This document shows, piece after piece, positions 1 through 9,771 of a stretch of DNA of 64,000 nucleotides (its first letter is position 1; each line of letters opens with the position of its first letter). The translations under genes were made by a program, and so were the position numbers. Origin of the DNA: Nitrobacter vulgaris (GTDB lineage: Bacteria; Pseudomonadota; Alphaproteobacteria; Rhizobiales; Xanthobacteraceae); assembly GCF_002028545.1 (NCBI RefSeq), contig NZ_MWPQ01000003.1:62001-126000 (forward strand). Direction: 5' to 3'. The notes under the pieces are model-generated. The model was not told the origin of the DNA and searched no databases. It saw only the letters and a program-made list of their open reading frames with translations.

Positions 1-466
1 TCGCTCCCGCGTCAAGGCCCGCTGCACCGTGGCACTGTCCGCAACCGGGCAAGTCGTTCGAGGGATCGCCGGTCGCGGCAATCTTCGCTCCGGCCGCGAT
101 CACGGCTTGATCAGCGGGAGCGGTTTCGGGCTTCGGTGTCGTCATGCCCGCATAGTAGTTGGCCAGCGCCTTTCTTTCGTCGTTGGACAGATCCGATGCG
201 ATCATCAGCATGACACGGTTCTTGCGCGCGCCGTTATTGAAACCATCGAGCTGACGTTCAAGGTATTCCGCATTGAGACCAGCAAGGCGTGGAATGCCCC
301 TTGCCGGCTGGCCCTCTCCATTCCGGCCGTGACACGGTGTGCAGGTTGTCGCTCTGCCCGGCGGCTTGGTGATAACCTCACCGTTGCCCGCGAGCACGGG
401 TAGCGACGACACGCCCAGCAGCAGAAGCGCTCCGCCTATCACCGGTCTCATCCGTTCTGCCCGCAT
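1..466 (-). CDS. Diheme class I cytochrome c, secreted (C-terminal end cut off)
   Basis: This is a periplasmic electron carrier of the c4/c553 kind. The reverse strand reads a signal peptide (MRAERMRPVIGGALLLLGV then a cleavage-like LAG), a first heme site CTPCH at about residues 42-46, and a second heme site CGQCH near the window edge. The two CxxCH sites about 90 residues apart are the usual two-lobe c4 arrangement. The gene runs off the left end, so the C-terminus and the second axial ligand cannot be seen. ATG at 466 is taken; an in-frame ATG at 451 is an alternative that keeps the signal peptide. It follows purH on the same strand but is separated by 140 bases holding large inverted repeats, so it is probably not co-transcribed. 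The respiratory partner is unknown. Confidence 0.85.
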   Translation of the reverse strand, partial: MRAERMRPVIGGALLLLGVSSLPVLAGNGEVITKPPGRATTCTPCHGRNGEGQPARGIPRLAGLNAEYLERQLDGFNNGARKNRVMLMIASDLSNDERKALANYYAGMTTPKPETAPADQAVIAAGAKIAATGDPSNDLPGCGQCHGAAGLDAGA

Positions 467-482
467 CCATCTCAACGTGTAG

Positions 483-608
483 TATCTCGCTTTAAAGCGG
501 GATGAGGAAAAGTGTGAAGCGGTTTTCCGCTCGCATCCCGCTTCTCAGAATACTGGAATCGATCACGTTCATGATTTTGGATCGATTCGATTCAAAATCA
601 TCGTGATC
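483..608. repeat. Two intergenic inverted repeats between purH and the cytochrome gene
   Basis: The gap holds two dyads. The first pairs AAGCGGGAT (about 493-501) with ATCCCGCTT (about 535-543). The second pairs GATCACG/ATGATTTTG (561-579) with CAAAATCAT/CGTGATC (593-608), with a small bulge, and its right arm ends on the purH stop codon. They lack a clear T-run, so they look like members of the dispersed palindromic repeats of this group rather than canonical terminators, though they could still end purH transcripts. Confidence 0.6.
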
Positions 609-2200
609 TAATGATGGAAATGCCTGATGCCGGTGAACACCATGGCGATGCCGTGCTCGTCGGCGGCCTTGATCACCTCTTCGTCGCGCATGGAACCGCC
701 GGGTTGAATGACCGCGGTGGCGCCGGCCTCGACGCAGGCGAGCATTCCGTCGGCGAATGGGAAGAACGCATCCGACGCCACGACCGAGCCTTTGGTCAGC
801 GGCTCGGTGAGGTTCAGCTCGCGCGCCGCATCTTCCGCCTTGCGTGCTGCGATGCGCGCGGAATCGACGCGGCTCATCTGTCCCGCGCCAATGCCAACGG
901 TGGCCAGATCCCTGGCATAGACAATGGTGTTTGACTTGACGTGCTTCGCGACGCGGAAAGCAAAGCGCAGGTCGCGCATCTCAGCCTCGGTCGGCGCGCG
1001 CTTGGTTGCGACCTTGAGCGACATGTCGTCGACAACAGCGTTGTCGCGACCCTGCACTAAAAGTCCGCCAGCGACGGTCTTCGCGGTCAGGCCGCGCGCG
1101 CGCGGATCGGGCAGGCTACCGGCCAGCAGCAACCGCAGGTTTTTGCGCTTACCGATGATCGCAATCGCTTCCTCGGTCGCATCGGGCGCGATGATGACTT
1201 CAGTGAAGATGCCGGCTACCGCATTGGCGGCGTCGGCGTCGATCGTGCGATTGAACGCGATAATGCCGCCAAAGGCCGAAGTCTGGTCGCAAGCGAGCGC
1301 TTTGCGATAGGCCTCGGTGAGGCTTGAGCCTTCAGCGACGCCGCAGGGGTTCGCATGCTTAATGATGACGCAGGCCGCGGTGCGCGCCGCGTCAAATTCG
1401 GCGACGCATTCATAGGCCGCGTCGGTGTCGTTAATGTTGTTGTAGGATAATTCCTTGCCCTGCAATTGCCGCGCGGTGGAGACGCCGGCGCGCCGCTCCG
1501 GCGTGCGGTAGAATGCGGCGGTCTGGTGCGGGTTCTCTCCGTAACGCAACGTCTGCGCGAGACGTCCGCCGACGGCGCGATAGTCGGGGGCATCGGTCTC
1601 AAGCCGCAGCGCGAACCAGTTGGAGATCGCGGCATCATAGGCGGCGGTCCGGGCGTAAGCTTTCGCGGCGAGGCGCTTGCGCAAGCTCAACGTGGTCGCA
1701 CCCGCGTTGGCGTTGAGCTCGTCGAGCACCGCCTGATAATCCTGCGGTTCGACCACGACCGCGACGTCATCATGGTTTTTCGCGGCGGCGCGGATCATCG
1801 CGGGGCCGCCGATGTCGATATTCTCGACGCAGTCCTCGTAAGCAGCGCCTTTGTCGACCGTCGACTCGAACGGATAGAGATTGACGACCAGCAGGTCGAT
1901 CGGAACGATGCCGTGGTCCTTCATGGCTTTTGCATGATCGGCATGGTCGCGGATGGCGAGCAGGCCGCCGTGTACCTTTGGATGCAGCGTCTTGACCCTG
2001 CCGTCCATCATTTCCGGAAAGCCCGTCAGGTCGGAGACGTCGCTGACCTTCAATCCTGCCGCTGCGATCGCCTTGGCGGTGCCGCCGGTCGACACCAGAT
2101 CAATGCCAAGGCTGGCAAGCGCGCGGGCGAACTCGGTCAAGCCGGTCTTGTCGGAAACGGAAAGCAATGCGCGGGTCACGCGGCGCGGTCGGTCGGTCAT
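608..2200 (-). CDS. purH: Bifunctional AICAR formyltransferase / IMP cyclohydrolase PurH
   Basis: It catalyses the last two steps of de novo purine synthesis in the cytoplasm: formylation of AICAR from 10-formyl-THF, then ring closure to IMP. The protein is 530 residues, the normal family length. Residues 1-150 form the MGS-like cyclohydrolase domain ([13 protein letters not shown] at 67-79). The rest is the AICAR transformylase, with RYGENPHQ at 219-226 and the catalytic KHANPCG at 281-287. The ATG at 2200 is preferred over an upstream in-frame start at 2260 because it has an AGGA ribosome site about eight bases upstream and matches the family N-terminus. It lies downstream of rsmB and the heparinase-like gene on the same strand, and a dispersed palindrome lies just upstream of its start. 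Confidence 0.97.
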   Translation of the reverse strand: MTDRPRRVTRALLSVSDKTGLTEFARALASLGIDLVSTGGTAKAIAAAGLKVSDVSDLTGFPEMMDGRVKTLHPKVHGGLLAIRDHADHAKAMKDHGIVPIDLLVVNLYPFESTVDKGAAYEDCVENIDIGGPAMIRAAAKNHDDVAVVVEPQDYQAVLDELNANAGATTLSLRKRLAAKAYARTAAYDAAISNWFALRLETDAPDYRAVGGRLAQTLRYGENPHQTAAFYRTPERRAGVSTARQLQGKELSYNNINDTDAAYECVAEFDAARTAACVIIKHANPCGVAEGSSLTEAYRKALACDQTSAFGGIIAFNRTIDADAANAVAGIFTEVIIAPDATEEAIAIIGKRKNLRLLLAGSLPDPRARGLTAKTVAGGLLVQGRDNAVVDDMSLKVATKRAPTEAEMRDLRFAFRVAKHVKSNTIVYARDLATVGIGAGQMSRVDSARIAARKAEDAARELNLTEPLTKGSVVASDAFFPFADGMLACVEAGATAVIQPGGSMRDEEVIKAADEHGIAMVFTGIRHFHH

Positions 2201-2214
2201 GATTGTCGATCCTG

Positions 2215-2283
2215 GAAGGTCATAGCGTTTTCGAGCGAGGAGGGTATCGGTTCGCGTCAAGAAAACGCGTCAAAACGGAAGCC
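2215..2283 (+). repeat. Dispersed palindromic element (family A, copy 1)
   Basis: The segment contains the pieces TAGCGTTTTCGAGCGA and GGTTCGCGTCAAGAAAACGC, which form arms of an imperfect hairpin. The same pieces recur near 13455-13556 (opposite strand), 35640-35770 and 42405-42470 (opposite strand). It lies in the leader of purH. Confidence 0.65.
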
Positions 2284-2393
2284 CGGTGCCGACTTTGATT
2301 CCATCAAAGCCGACAACTTTAGCGCAGCCGGTTAGCATGAATTTGCCGGTGATGAAACCGGCCTGCTCTGGCAAGGCCGCCGGCACATTTCGT

Positions 2394-4148
2394 CTACAGC
2401 GGCAATTCCGGTTCGCGCCGCGCATTACGGCGGGCGTTGGTGACCGCGGCCGACGTCGTCGAACGCACGAAACCCCAACGCACTCGGGGGACTTCCCGGG
2501 CATTCTGGTGAATCACGATCTGTGCGGACCGTCGCGGACCGTCGTTGCCGGCGAGAAAAACGCTGTCTTCGAGCTCGACCCGGTCGTCGGCCGCTTCGAA
2601 CGTCCAGACCTCGCGGTTTGGCAAAACCAGCATCACGGCATGCGCATCATCGAGGCGGCTGGCCTTGACGGACGGATGCAGGTGAAAACGCAATGCGTAA
2701 CGAATCTGGCCGCCTTTGATGCGGCCGCCCGGGGCAGGCGCTAGCATGTCCTCGCCCTCCAGCCGCGAGCCGTCCGGTGCCATCGTCAGCACACGGCGAT
2801 GGATCAGACCAAACCGGGCGAGATAGCCGTCATGCGAAGCCGTCAGCCGCTCGCCGTCGTCATTGGTTTCGCGAAAAGTTTCGACGTGGGCCGGACCGCT
2901 GACAATCGGCGCCCCCTGGAGCAGCCGCTTCATCGCCGATTGTTCGACGAACTGGCACGAGGATGTTTGATGGCAGACCAGTGTGGAATGCGCTGCTGTC
3001 GAGCGCGCGAAGACGCGCCATGTCTCGCGGCTGGTCGAGGACATTCCGCAATTCGTGACGACCCGGTTCAAGCCGGAAGACAGCTCGAACGACAGGCAGC
3101 CGGCATGCGCTTCCTCGCTGAGGTTCGGTGGTGGCGGCGGACCGGCATCGACGATCAGGATTGTCGCGCCGGCGTCGATCCGCTGGAAGCCCGTGTGCGG
3201 CATGCTGGCCATCGGTATGCCGCGGGTGTCGTCATAGGCCAGGAGCGTCGCCAAAAGGTCGGACGGTGTGCTGCTCATGCCGTTGAACAGCGCAAAGCCG
3301 CCGTCGCCGTGACGGAAGAAGCGCAGCATCGGCATCACGCGGTCGATGGCGTTCAGCAGCGCCGGCGGCGGTGCGATGTTGCGCGCGGCGAAGGTTTGCC
3401 GGAGCGGCAGCAGGTCGATCAGCAGTTCGATTAAAGCTCCCGGATTGCGCGAGACATGTCCGCCGTCGGGCAGGATTTGCCGCCGCAATTCCTCGGAGAG
3501 CTTGCGGGTCGCGTTGCGGATGGTGCGGGCCTGGTTGGCAAGACACAGCGAGGCGTAGCACAGCGCGATCAGAACCTGCAGCCGTGACACGCCGTCAGGC
3601 GCGTCGTGCAGGCCGAAACGTAACAGACGGATGTCGCGGGCAAGCGCGCGCAGATAGCGGCGGTAGAATTTTCCATCCGCATCGCCGAGCACAAGCGGGG
3701 CCTGCGACAGCAGCGAGATCACGCGCCTCGACATGACGTCGGCGCGCCGACCTACGGGCCGCCTGCGCGTGGGATTCGAGATCCAGTCTTCCATCAGCGA
3801 TCGCGCATTGGCGCGCGTAATCGCCGTATCGGCGGCGCGGAGATGCCGCAGCCAGCCGAAGCCGAGCAGGGCGGCTTCCCAATCCTCGGACGGCGGTTCG
3901 AGGTCGAAAATGGAGCGGGAGTGACAGGTGACGATCTTGCCCGCGAATACGAAGCGGCCCGCATAAATTTCGGCGGCGCGGGTGGCGTCGGCCGTACGAA
4001 GGTCGTGTGGTGCGATGGTCAGGCGGTCGGCGCGGCCGGGCCATAGCCGCGAAAGCGCCGCAGGCCCGTCGCTGGCGCGCGCAATCGTCCGACGAGCGAA
4101 ACGGCGGACGATCAGAATTGAAATGCGTCTGCGATGAGCGACCGACAC
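2394..4148 (-). CDS. Heparinase II/III family protein
   Basis: This is a putative polysaccharide lyase or related uronate-glycan-acting protein; the substrate is unknown. The N-terminal half is an alpha/alpha toroid-like helical region (for example LLGFGWLRHLRAADT, and RRQILPDGGHVSRNPG, a signature of the family). The C-terminal half is a beta-rich Heparinase_II_III domain (GHVSRNPG, HAGCLSFELSSG, LVCHQTSSCQ, LRFHLHPSVKAS). GTG at 4148 is chosen because the following MSVAHRRRI resembles the usual start of Rhizobiales homologues; a TTG at 4229 would add 27 residues. It sits between rsmB (upstream) and purH (downstream) on one strand, a common arrangement in this family of bacteria. The enzymatic role is inferred from the family only. 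Confidence 0.85.
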   Translation of the reverse strand: MSVAHRRRISILIVRRFARRTIARASDGPAALSRLWPGRADRLTIAPHDLRTADATRAAEIYAGRFVFAGKIVTCHSRSIFDLEPPSEDWEAALLGFGWLRHLRAADTAITRANARSLMEDWISNPTRRRPVGRRADVMSRRVISLLSQAPLVLGDADGKFYRRYLRALARDIRLLRFGLHDAPDGVSRLQVLIALCYASLCLANQARTIRNATRKLSEELRRQILPDGGHVSRNPGALIELLIDLLPLRQTFAARNIAPPPALLNAIDRVMPMLRFFRHGDGGFALFNGMSSTPSDLLATLLAYDDTRGIPMASMPHTGFQRIDAGATILIVDAGPPPPPNLSEEAHAGCLSFELSSGLNRVVTNCGMSSTSRETWRVFARSTAAHSTLVCHQTSSCQFVEQSAMKRLLQGAPIVSGPAHVETFRETNDDGERLTASHDGYLARFGLIHRRVLTMAPDGSRLEGEDMLAPAPGGRIKGGQIRYALRFHLHPSVKASRLDDAHAVMLVLPNREVWTFEAADDRVELEDSVFLAGNDGPRRSAQIVIHQNAREVPRVRWGFVRSTTSAAVTNARRNARREPELPL

Positions 4149-4275
4149 GCGCGCCTTCGGTGTGAGGATTCTCGCGAATCCCTTTGCAGTGATGAGGACT
4201 GAGTCCTTGTAATCCGGAAAGGCCGGCAACGCACCATCTTGAAATGCCGCGAATCTCTCGCCCTTGCTTTGCGAA

Positions 4276-5628
4276 TCAGGACTTGGTCAATCGTGCCGCA
4301 TAGAAGCCGTCTAGTCCGCCCAGCGTGGGATCATCGTGTGGCAGATGGCAGGGCAGAGTGCGCAGATCCCCCGCGGGCGTCACGATATCAGACAGTCCGG
4401 CCACTTCGGCGTCGCTGACTGGCACGCGCCGGATGCCTGGTTCGGATGCAAGCAGCGTGGCAACGACCTGTTCGCCCTCCTCGGGTTCCAGCGAGCAGGT
4501 GCAATAGACCAGTGTTCCGCCGGGCTTGAGCAGTGTGATCGCCTTTTTCAGCAGCCTTTGTTGCAGGGTGGTCAGCGCCGCGATATCCGATTCTTGCTTG
4601 AGCCAGGCCACGTCCGGATGACGGCGGATGGTGCCGGTTGCGGAGCAGGGCGCATCGACGAGCACGCCGTCGAAGCCGTCGCTGGCGACATCATCGTGCC
4701 AGTCGATGGCATCGGCGACGAGCGACCGTGCGTTCAGCGATAGACGGCCAAGATTCTCGCGTAGCCGCGCTACCCGATTTGGTGATCGGTCGATCGCGGT
4801 TACGTCTGCACCGGCCTGCGCGAGTTGGGCTGTCTTGCCGCCCGGCGCCGCGCAGAGGTCGATGACCCGCCGTCCGGCGACATCGCCGAACAGTCGCGCG
4901 GGCAGCGCGGCGGCGGCGTCCTGTACCCACCATTGCCCCTCGGAGAATCCTGGCAGCATCGTCACCGGACCTTGCAGCGAGGTGCGAACGGTCCCAGTCG
5001 GCAAGGCCTCGCCGTGCAATCGTGTCGCCCAATGTGCCGCGTCGGCTTTGATGGTGAGATCGAGGGCGGGCTCGTGGTTGATCGCGTCGGCAATCGCTTT
5101 CGCGGTGCTTTCACCGTAGTGTCCGCACCAACGCGCCAATAGCCATGGCGGGATATCAAGCGACTCGGAACGGACCTCATCGATCAGGGACTGGCCTTCG
5201 CGCGCGCAGCGGCGGAGCACCGCGTTGACAAGTCCGGCATATTTCGCCGCGCGGCGGTCGGATTGCACCAGCCGTACTGACAGATCGACAGCGGCATGAT
5301 CCGGCACGTCCATCCAGAGAATCTGCGCCGCGCCGATCAAAAGCGCGCTTTGCGCGCGCGGCGCATCGGTCGGAATACCGCGATCGAGCAACCGCGACAG
5401 CAAATGGCCGAGGGTTCCGAGCCGGCGCAGGATCGTCGCCACCAGACGCCGCATCAAGGCACGGTCGCGGTCGGCAAGCGATTTCAGCGCGGGATGCGCG
5501 GTGGGACCCTCGAGCTGTTCATCGAGGGTGCGACGCTTATGAAGGACGCCGTCGAGGATATCCGCTGCGATGCGCCGGGCCGCAAGGCCCGGAGCCTCGG
5601 TCGGCGGTGCGAATCTGGTGGACGGCAT
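4276..5628 (-). CDS. rsmB: 16S rRNA (cytosine-967-C5)-methyltransferase RsmB/Sun family
   Basis: It uses S-adenosylmethionine to methylate C967 of 16S rRNA (family knowledge). The N-terminal 140 residues resemble the NusB-like RNA-binding domain. The C-terminal Rossmann methyltransferase has DLCAAPGGKT (SAM binding), DAPCSATGTIRRHPD (motif IV cysteine) and YCTCSLEPEE (motif VI catalytic cysteine). ATG at 5628 (MPSTRFAPP) gives 450 residues, as expected; upstream in-frame codons to 5751 are not family-like. It is the first gene of the rsmB / heparinase-like / purH strand run and is divergent from the SdhAF4-like gene. Confidence 0.94.
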   Translation of the reverse strand: MPSTRFAPPTEAPGLAARRIAADILDGVLHKRRTLDEQLEGPTAHPALKSLADRDRALMRRLVATILRRLGTLGHLLSRLLDRGIPTDAPRAQSALLIGAAQILWMDVPDHAAVDLSVRLVQSDRRAAKYAGLVNAVLRRCAREGQSLIDEVRSESLDIPPWLLARWCGHYGESTAKAIADAINHEPALDLTIKADAAHWATRLHGEALPTGTVRTSLQGPVTMLPGFSEGQWWVQDAAAALPARLFGDVAGRRVIDLCAAPGGKTAQLAQAGADVTAIDRSPNRVARLRENLGRLSLNARSLVADAIDWHDDVASDGFDGVLVDAPCSATGTIRRHPDVAWLKQESDIAALTTLQQRLLKKAITLLKPGGTLVYCTCSLEPEEGEQVVATLLASEPGIRRVPVSDAEVAGLSDIVTPAGDLRTLPCHLPHDDPTLGGLDGFYAARLTKS

Positions 5629-5818
5629 GAGGCAGGCACATCGCTTAAGGGGATCAGGGGATGGCGGACGCATCTGCTGTGCGTCCGTCGCGGCGGATCC
5701 AGACTTATGACATGCGAATAAGCCAAATATAAGAATCGCCACCATCTTCACGCATTTGCATGATCTGTGGAAACGGTTTCATACGCTTCCGCTTCGTCTC
5801 GCTGACCGGAGAATGTGC

Positions 5819-6034
5819 ATGACCGACGAGCCGTCCGCGTCGCTGCGGAGCGCAGAGATGGACCCGCGCAAGTCGCCGACGCCGGCGGCTCAGCGCGCGC
5901 TTGCCGAGGCCGAGGCTCGCCGCGCCGCGCAGACCGATGCATCTGCATGGGTTAAAGAGGTTTTGGGGCCGAAGGGTCCCGAACCGACGCGGTTCGGCGA
6001 TTGGGAACGCAACGGCATCGCATCGGATTTCTGA
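5819..6034 (+). CDS. DUF1674 / succinate dehydrogenase assembly factor 4 family protein
   Basis: This is a 71-residue protein ending in the conserved DUF1674 signature GPEPTRFGDWERNGIASDF. In mitochondria the family member Sdh8/SDHAF4 binds flavinated SdhA and helps assemble succinate dehydrogenase; in this bacterium the role is inferred. The N-terminal part is rich in Ala, Arg and Glu and probably disordered. ATG at 5819 is chosen; ATG at 5813 is two codons upstream. The gene is divergent from rsmB, a pairing often found in alphaproteobacteria. Confidence 0.85.
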   Translation: MTDEPSASLRSAEMDPRKSPTPAAQRALAEAEARRAAQTDASAWVKEVLGPKGPEPTRFGDWERNGIASDF

Positions 6035-6107
6035 GCGGCGCGCTTTTTCCTCCTGCCACCGCTTGCGTGGGCTTGCCGGGTGACCCGACTCGCTCTATGC
6101 TAGGAAT

Positions 6108-6680
6108 ATGTACCCATACACCAGAATAAATGCATTGCCCGGGCCGCGCTGGCGCCACCGATTGTCGCCGGTTCTGCCCTGGATATTCATTGTGGGCGTG
6201 GTGGCCGGAACCATGCTCCCGATCCGAAGCTGGATTGGCTGGCCGCAGGTCGTTGACTCCCAAACGCCGACGGAGACGCGGGCGATCTGGGCTCGCGCCG
6301 CTGGTTCGGCGGGACGGCACCAGGTCGACGTGATCAGGACGATCGATGGCGATACCTTCGAGGCGCTGGTTCATTTGTGGCCCGGCCTCGATATGACGAC
6401 GCGGGTGCGGCTACGCGGCATCGACACAGCGGAAATGAAGGCCTCATGTTCCGAGGAATTTCGGCTAGCGAAAGCCGCCAGCGCCCGGCTGCGGGATCTG
6501 CTCGGCGAGGGCGGCGTCACGATCGCCAATATCGGCCCCGACAAATATAACGGACGGGTGGTTGCCGATGCCGCGACGGCGCGAACCTCCGACATCGCAG
6601 CGGCGATGGTAGCGAGCGGTCTTGCCCGCGCCTATCATGGCGGTCATCGCGAAAGCTGGTGCAACAGCGTGAGCCGGTAA
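6108..6680 (+). CDS. Membrane-anchored staphylococcal nuclease-like (thermonuclease) protein
   Basis: This is a predicted extracytoplasmic nuclease of 190 residues. Residues 20-42 form one hydrophobic segment that acts as signal anchor or signal peptide. The SNase fold follows, with DVIRTIDGDTFEA, VRLRGIDTAEMKASC (conserved Arg and Glu) and DKYNGRVVA (second conserved Arg), which match the Arg35/Glu43/Arg87 catalytic set of staphylococcal nuclease. Two cysteines (in KASCSEEF and ESWCNS) could form a disulfide outside the cytoplasm. It converges on pyrE with a strong shared terminator between them. Whether it cleaves DNA or RNA in vivo is not shown. Confidence 0.85.
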   Translation: MYPYTRINALPGPRWRHRLSPVLPWIFIVGVVAGTMLPIRSWIGWPQVVDSQTPTETRAIWARAAGSAGRHQVDVIRTIDGDTFEALVHLWPGLDMTTRVRLRGIDTAEMKASCSEEFRLAKAASARLRDLLGEGGVTIANIGPDKYNGRVVADAATARTSDIAAAMVASGLARAYHGGHRESWCNSVSR

Positions 6681-6687
6681 TCACCGC

Positions 6688-6718
6688 AAAAAAAGCCGCG
6701 TGAGCCGCGGCTTTTTTT
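6688..6718. terminator. Bidirectional Rho-independent terminator
   Basis: A perfect 13-base arm (seven A then GCCGCG) at 6688-6700 pairs with CGCGGC plus seven T at 6706-6718 across a five-base loop. The A-tract and T-tract make it work in both directions, between the convergent nuclease gene and pyrE. Confidence 0.92.
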
Positions 6719-6760
6719 GTGTGTAACGATTCGCTGCCGCGTTGTGATCGCCTCAGAAGC

Positions 6761-7363
6761 TTAAGAATCCAGGAATTCGCTCGCGGTGAACAGGGAGTCG
6801 AATTCAATATTTCTCCCTTTATAAACGGCCACGGCCCCCTCGCCTCTGTCGACGATCGATAACACCATCGCGACTTCGGCGCCTGCAGCTTGGGCGGCCG
6901 ACACCGCGATCATGGCTGACTCGCCGCTTGTCGTGACGTCTTCCAGGATGACCACCTTCTTGCCGGAGAGGCCGCCGTTGGGAACCCCTTCGATGAGCTT
7001 TTGGGTTCCGTGTTTTTTGACTTCTTTCCGAACGAAGAAGCCGGGAAGCGGTTCATTCTTGATGTGGCTGAGAAGGCTAACGGTCGAAATCAGCGGGACC
7101 GCTCCCATCTCCAATCCACCGATAAAATCTATGCTCTTGCCGAAAAGGCGAGCGAGAATGAGTTCGGACAGCGCATGGGCTCCTTCGGGAAACAACATCG
7201 TCGGCTTCATATCGAAGTAAAACGTGCTGCTTTTCCCGGAAGACAATTTGATGTCGCCGCGACCGAACGATCGGGCCTTGATAATCTCAAAAGCCCTTTG
7301 GCGGACTTTGCTGTCTTCAGCCATGGCTTCGGGCTCAGTCGATGTGGCGAATTGACGGGCCAT
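6761..7363 (-). CDS. pyrE: Orotate phosphoribosyltransferase
   Basis: It converts orotate and PRPP to orotidine 5'-monophosphate in pyrimidine synthesis. The 200-residue protein carries the type I PRTase PRPP-binding signature VVILEDVTTSGESA, the flexible-loop region RKEVKKHGTQK, and the N-terminal SGKSSTFYFDMK. ATG at 7363 is used; an in-frame ATG at 7324 (MAEDSKVRQ) would remove 13 less conserved residues and is plausible. It stands alone on its strand upstream of the bidirectional terminator. Confidence 0.96.
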   Translation of the reverse strand: MARQFATSTEPEAMAEDSKVRQRAFEIIKARSFGRGDIKLSSGKSSTFYFDMKPTMLFPEGAHALSELILARLFGKSIDFIGGLEMGAVPLISTVSLLSHIKNEPLPGFFVRKEVKKHGTQKLIEGVPNGGLSGKKVVILEDVTTSGESAMIAVSAAQAAGAEVAMVLSIVDRGEGAVAVYKGRNIEFDSLFTASEFLDS

Positions 7364-7476
7364 CGTGTCCTATCAGCGTATGGGAAAGAAGCCGGTCTAT
7401 ACGCTCAACCAGTCGCCGTGACAATGATTCCTCAGATAGTAGACCGATGTCGAGCATATTCGCGACTCGTCGCGAT

Positions 7477-7995
7477 CTATTGTTGCGTTACCACCACGGG
7501 CGTGCCGACTGACACGCGCCGGTAGAGATCGTCAATGTCGTTATTGTACATGCGGATGCAGCCGTATGACACGAAGCGGCCGATCGTCCCCGGCCGGTTG
7601 GTGCCGTGAATGGCGTATTGCCCGCCGCCGGAGAGCGTCATCGCTGCGACGCCCATCGGATTCGCAGGCGAACCGCCAGCGATCACGTCCGCGATTTTCG
7701 GATTGTCGCGTTTTACATCGTCCGGGGGCGCCCATGCCGGGTCGCGATACTTGCCCTCGATGCTCGCGGTGCCTGTCCATTGCTTGCCGGCTTTGCCGAC
7801 GCCAACGGGATATCGCAGCGCGCGATTCGAATCGATGATCAGATACAGCCGGCGCTCGTTGGTTTTCACGACGATGGTACCGGGCGCATAGTCGCCCTGA
7901 TAGCCGACCATATCAGGCCGCGCTTCGGCTGATGGGATGCCGGAAAAGCCCATTGTGATCATGGCGGCAAACACCGCCGCAACCCGCCTCAACAT
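7477..7995 (-). CDS. L,D-transpeptidase (YkuD family), secreted
   Basis: This is a periplasmic enzyme that forms 3-3 peptidoglycan cross-links or attaches proteins to peptidoglycan (family role). It has an N-terminal signal peptide (MLRRVAAVFAAMITMGF...SAEA), then a YkuD domain with the catalytic motif HGTNRPGTIGRFVS followed by YGCIRMYNND, giving the conserved His and Cys. ATG at 7995 is chosen over a TTG at 8007 because GGAGCG lies just upstream. At 172 residues it is a minimal single-domain member with no LysM or other binding module. Confidence 0.93.
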   Translation of the reverse strand: MLRRVAAVFAAMITMGFSGIPSAEARPDMVGYQGDYAPGTIVVKTNERRLYLIIDSNRALRYPVGVGKAGKQWTGTASIEGKYRDPAWAPPDDVKRDNPKIADVIAGGSPANPMGVAAMTLSGGGQYAIHGTNRPGTIGRFVSYGCIRMYNNDIDDLYRRVSVGTPVVVTQQ

Positions 7996-8083
7996 TTTTC
8001 GCTCCAATCCGCTTCAAAACGAGTCCGCTTCAGAAAAAGTCCTGCTTCAAATCTGTTTGCAAATGAGCGGAGGGAGAAAGATG

Positions 8084-9715
8084 CTAACCCGCCCGCGCCA
8101 AGGTGCCGTCTATCATCGCGATGGCATTCTGCGCGCCGTAGACCGCGACGAACGAGCCGAAGCGCGGTCCCTTCTCCTGACCCAGCAACACCTGATAGAG
8201 CATATTGAACCAGTCGAGCGAGACGCCGGGCCGTCCGTCCTTGGCGAGCTTTTTGTGGTTGAGAAAAGGTTCGCGGCGGCCGATCTCGTAGACCGTGTTC
8301 TGGATGTCTTCTGCCGAGACGTCTGCGGGCAGTTGTGACAACGCATCGCGCAGGTCTTGCAAGGCGGCTCGTTCGCTCGCGGTCGGCTCGCGGAACGTTT
8401 TGGTCGGTGCCACGAAATCGCGGTAATAGTTGATGGCATAGCCGACCAATGCATCAAGCTTCGGATGGGTGGTCGGCGTGACGCCCGGCCGATAGCGGCC
8501 GATGAAACCCCACAGGGTTTCGGCATTCTCCGCGTTCGAGGACGAGACCAGCGTCAGCAGCAACTGGAACGTGACCGGCATGTCGGCCGCGGGCGGATGG
8601 CCGGCATGAATATGCCACACCGGATTGACCAGCTGCTGCCTCGCATCCTGACGCGGATAACCTTCGAGGAACTGCTGATAGTCGTCGACGTTGCGTGGGA
8701 TCACGTCGAAATGCAGCCGCTTCGCCGCCTTCGGTTCGCGGTACATGAACAGCGACAGCGATTCCGGCGAGGCGTAGCGCAGCCACTCGTCGATGGTCAG
8801 CCCATTGCCCTTCGACTTGGAAATCTTCTGGCCCTTGTCGTCGAGGAACAGTTCGTAGTTGAAGCCTTCCGGAGGCGTGCCCCCGAGCGCCGAACAGATT
8901 TTGCCCGACAGTTTGACCGAATCGATCAGGTCCTTGCCGGCCATCTCGTAATCGACGCCGAGCGCGGTCCAGCGCATCGCCCAGTCCGGCTTCCATTGCA
9001 ATTTGCAATGCCCGCCGGTGACGGGGACTGTGACCCGCTCTCCGGTTTCGGGGTCGTCGTAGGAAACCGTGCCGGCTGCCGCGTCGTGCGCGACAATCGG
9101 CACCTGCAGCACCGCGCCGGTGCGCGGGCAAATGGGCAGAAACGGCGAATAGCTCGCCGCGCGTTCCTCGCGCAAGGATGGCAGCATGATCGCCATCACC
9201 TTGTCGATGTTTTCAAGCACCTTCAGAAGTGTCGCATCGAAGCGGCCCGACGTGTAGTAGGCGGTCGAACTGGCGAACTCGTAGTCGAAACCAAAGGTGT
9301 CGAGGAAAGCGCGCAGCCGGGCGTTGTTGTGCTCGCCGAAGCTCGGATGAGTGCCGAAGGGATCGCGGACTTTCGTCAGCGGCTTGCCGAGATCCAGCGC
9401 CAGCAGCTCTTTGTTGGGCACATTGTCCGGCACTTTGCGCAAGCCGTCCATGTCGTCGGAAAACGCCAGCAGCCGTGTCTTGATTTTGTCTTCGGTCAGC
9501 ACGCGAAAGGCGTGACGCACCATCGTGGTGCGCGCGACCTCGCCGAAGGTGCCGATATGCGGCAGGCCGGAGGGGCCGTAGCCTGTCTCGAACAGCACCT
9601 CATCCTTCGGCGCCTTCTTCAGGCGAGCGACGATCGCCTTGGCCTGTTCGAACGGCCACGCATTAGATTGATCGGCGAGTTCACGAAGATCGCTCGCTGA
9701 TGGGACGTCAGACAT
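8084..9715 (-). CDS. lysK: Lysyl-tRNA synthetase, class I
   Basis: It charges tRNA-Lys in the cytoplasm. This is the archaeal-type class I enzyme, unrelated to the usual bacterial class II LysRS; many alphaproteobacteria use it. Class I signatures are the HIGH-like GLPHIGTF near residue 50 and KISKSKGNG (KMSKS) in the middle of the protein. The C-terminal half is the helical anticodon-binding domain. ATG at 9715 (MSDVPSAS, 543 residues) has GGAGAG upstream and is preferred to the in-frame start at 9805, which would overlap the neighbouring gene end. Confidence 0.95.
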   Translation of the reverse strand: MSDVPSASDLRELADQSNAWPFEQAKAIVARLKKAPKDEVLFETGYGPSGLPHIGTFGEVARTTMVRHAFRVLTEDKIKTRLLAFSDDMDGLRKVPDNVPNKELLALDLGKPLTKVRDPFGTHPSFGEHNNARLRAFLDTFGFDYEFASSTAYYTSGRFDATLLKVLENIDKVMAIMLPSLREERAASYSPFLPICPRTGAVLQVPIVAHDAAAGTVSYDDPETGERVTVPVTGGHCKLQWKPDWAMRWTALGVDYEMAGKDLIDSVKLSGKICSALGGTPPEGFNYELFLDDKGQKISKSKGNGLTIDEWLRYASPESLSLFMYREPKAAKRLHFDVIPRNVDDYQQFLEGYPRQDARQQLVNPVWHIHAGHPPAADMPVTFQLLLTLVSSSNAENAETLWGFIGRYRPGVTPTTHPKLDALVGYAINYYRDFVAPTKTFREPTASERAALQDLRDALSQLPADVSAEDIQNTVYEIGRREPFLNHKKLAKDGRPGVSLDWFNMLYQVLLGQEKGPRFGSFVAVYGAQNAIAMIDGTLARAG

Positions 9716-9771
9716 TCTGCTCTCCATGGCGCGGCGTCTTCCGCTGCGCCACATTTTTTCAGGATCGTGCT

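Noticed and set aside
8357-9700. Long open frame antisense to lysK (about 447 codons)
   Set aside because: It is rich in Arg, Gly and Gln with no motif or ribosome site, and mirrors a highly conserved synthetase. High-GC codon bias creates such frames.
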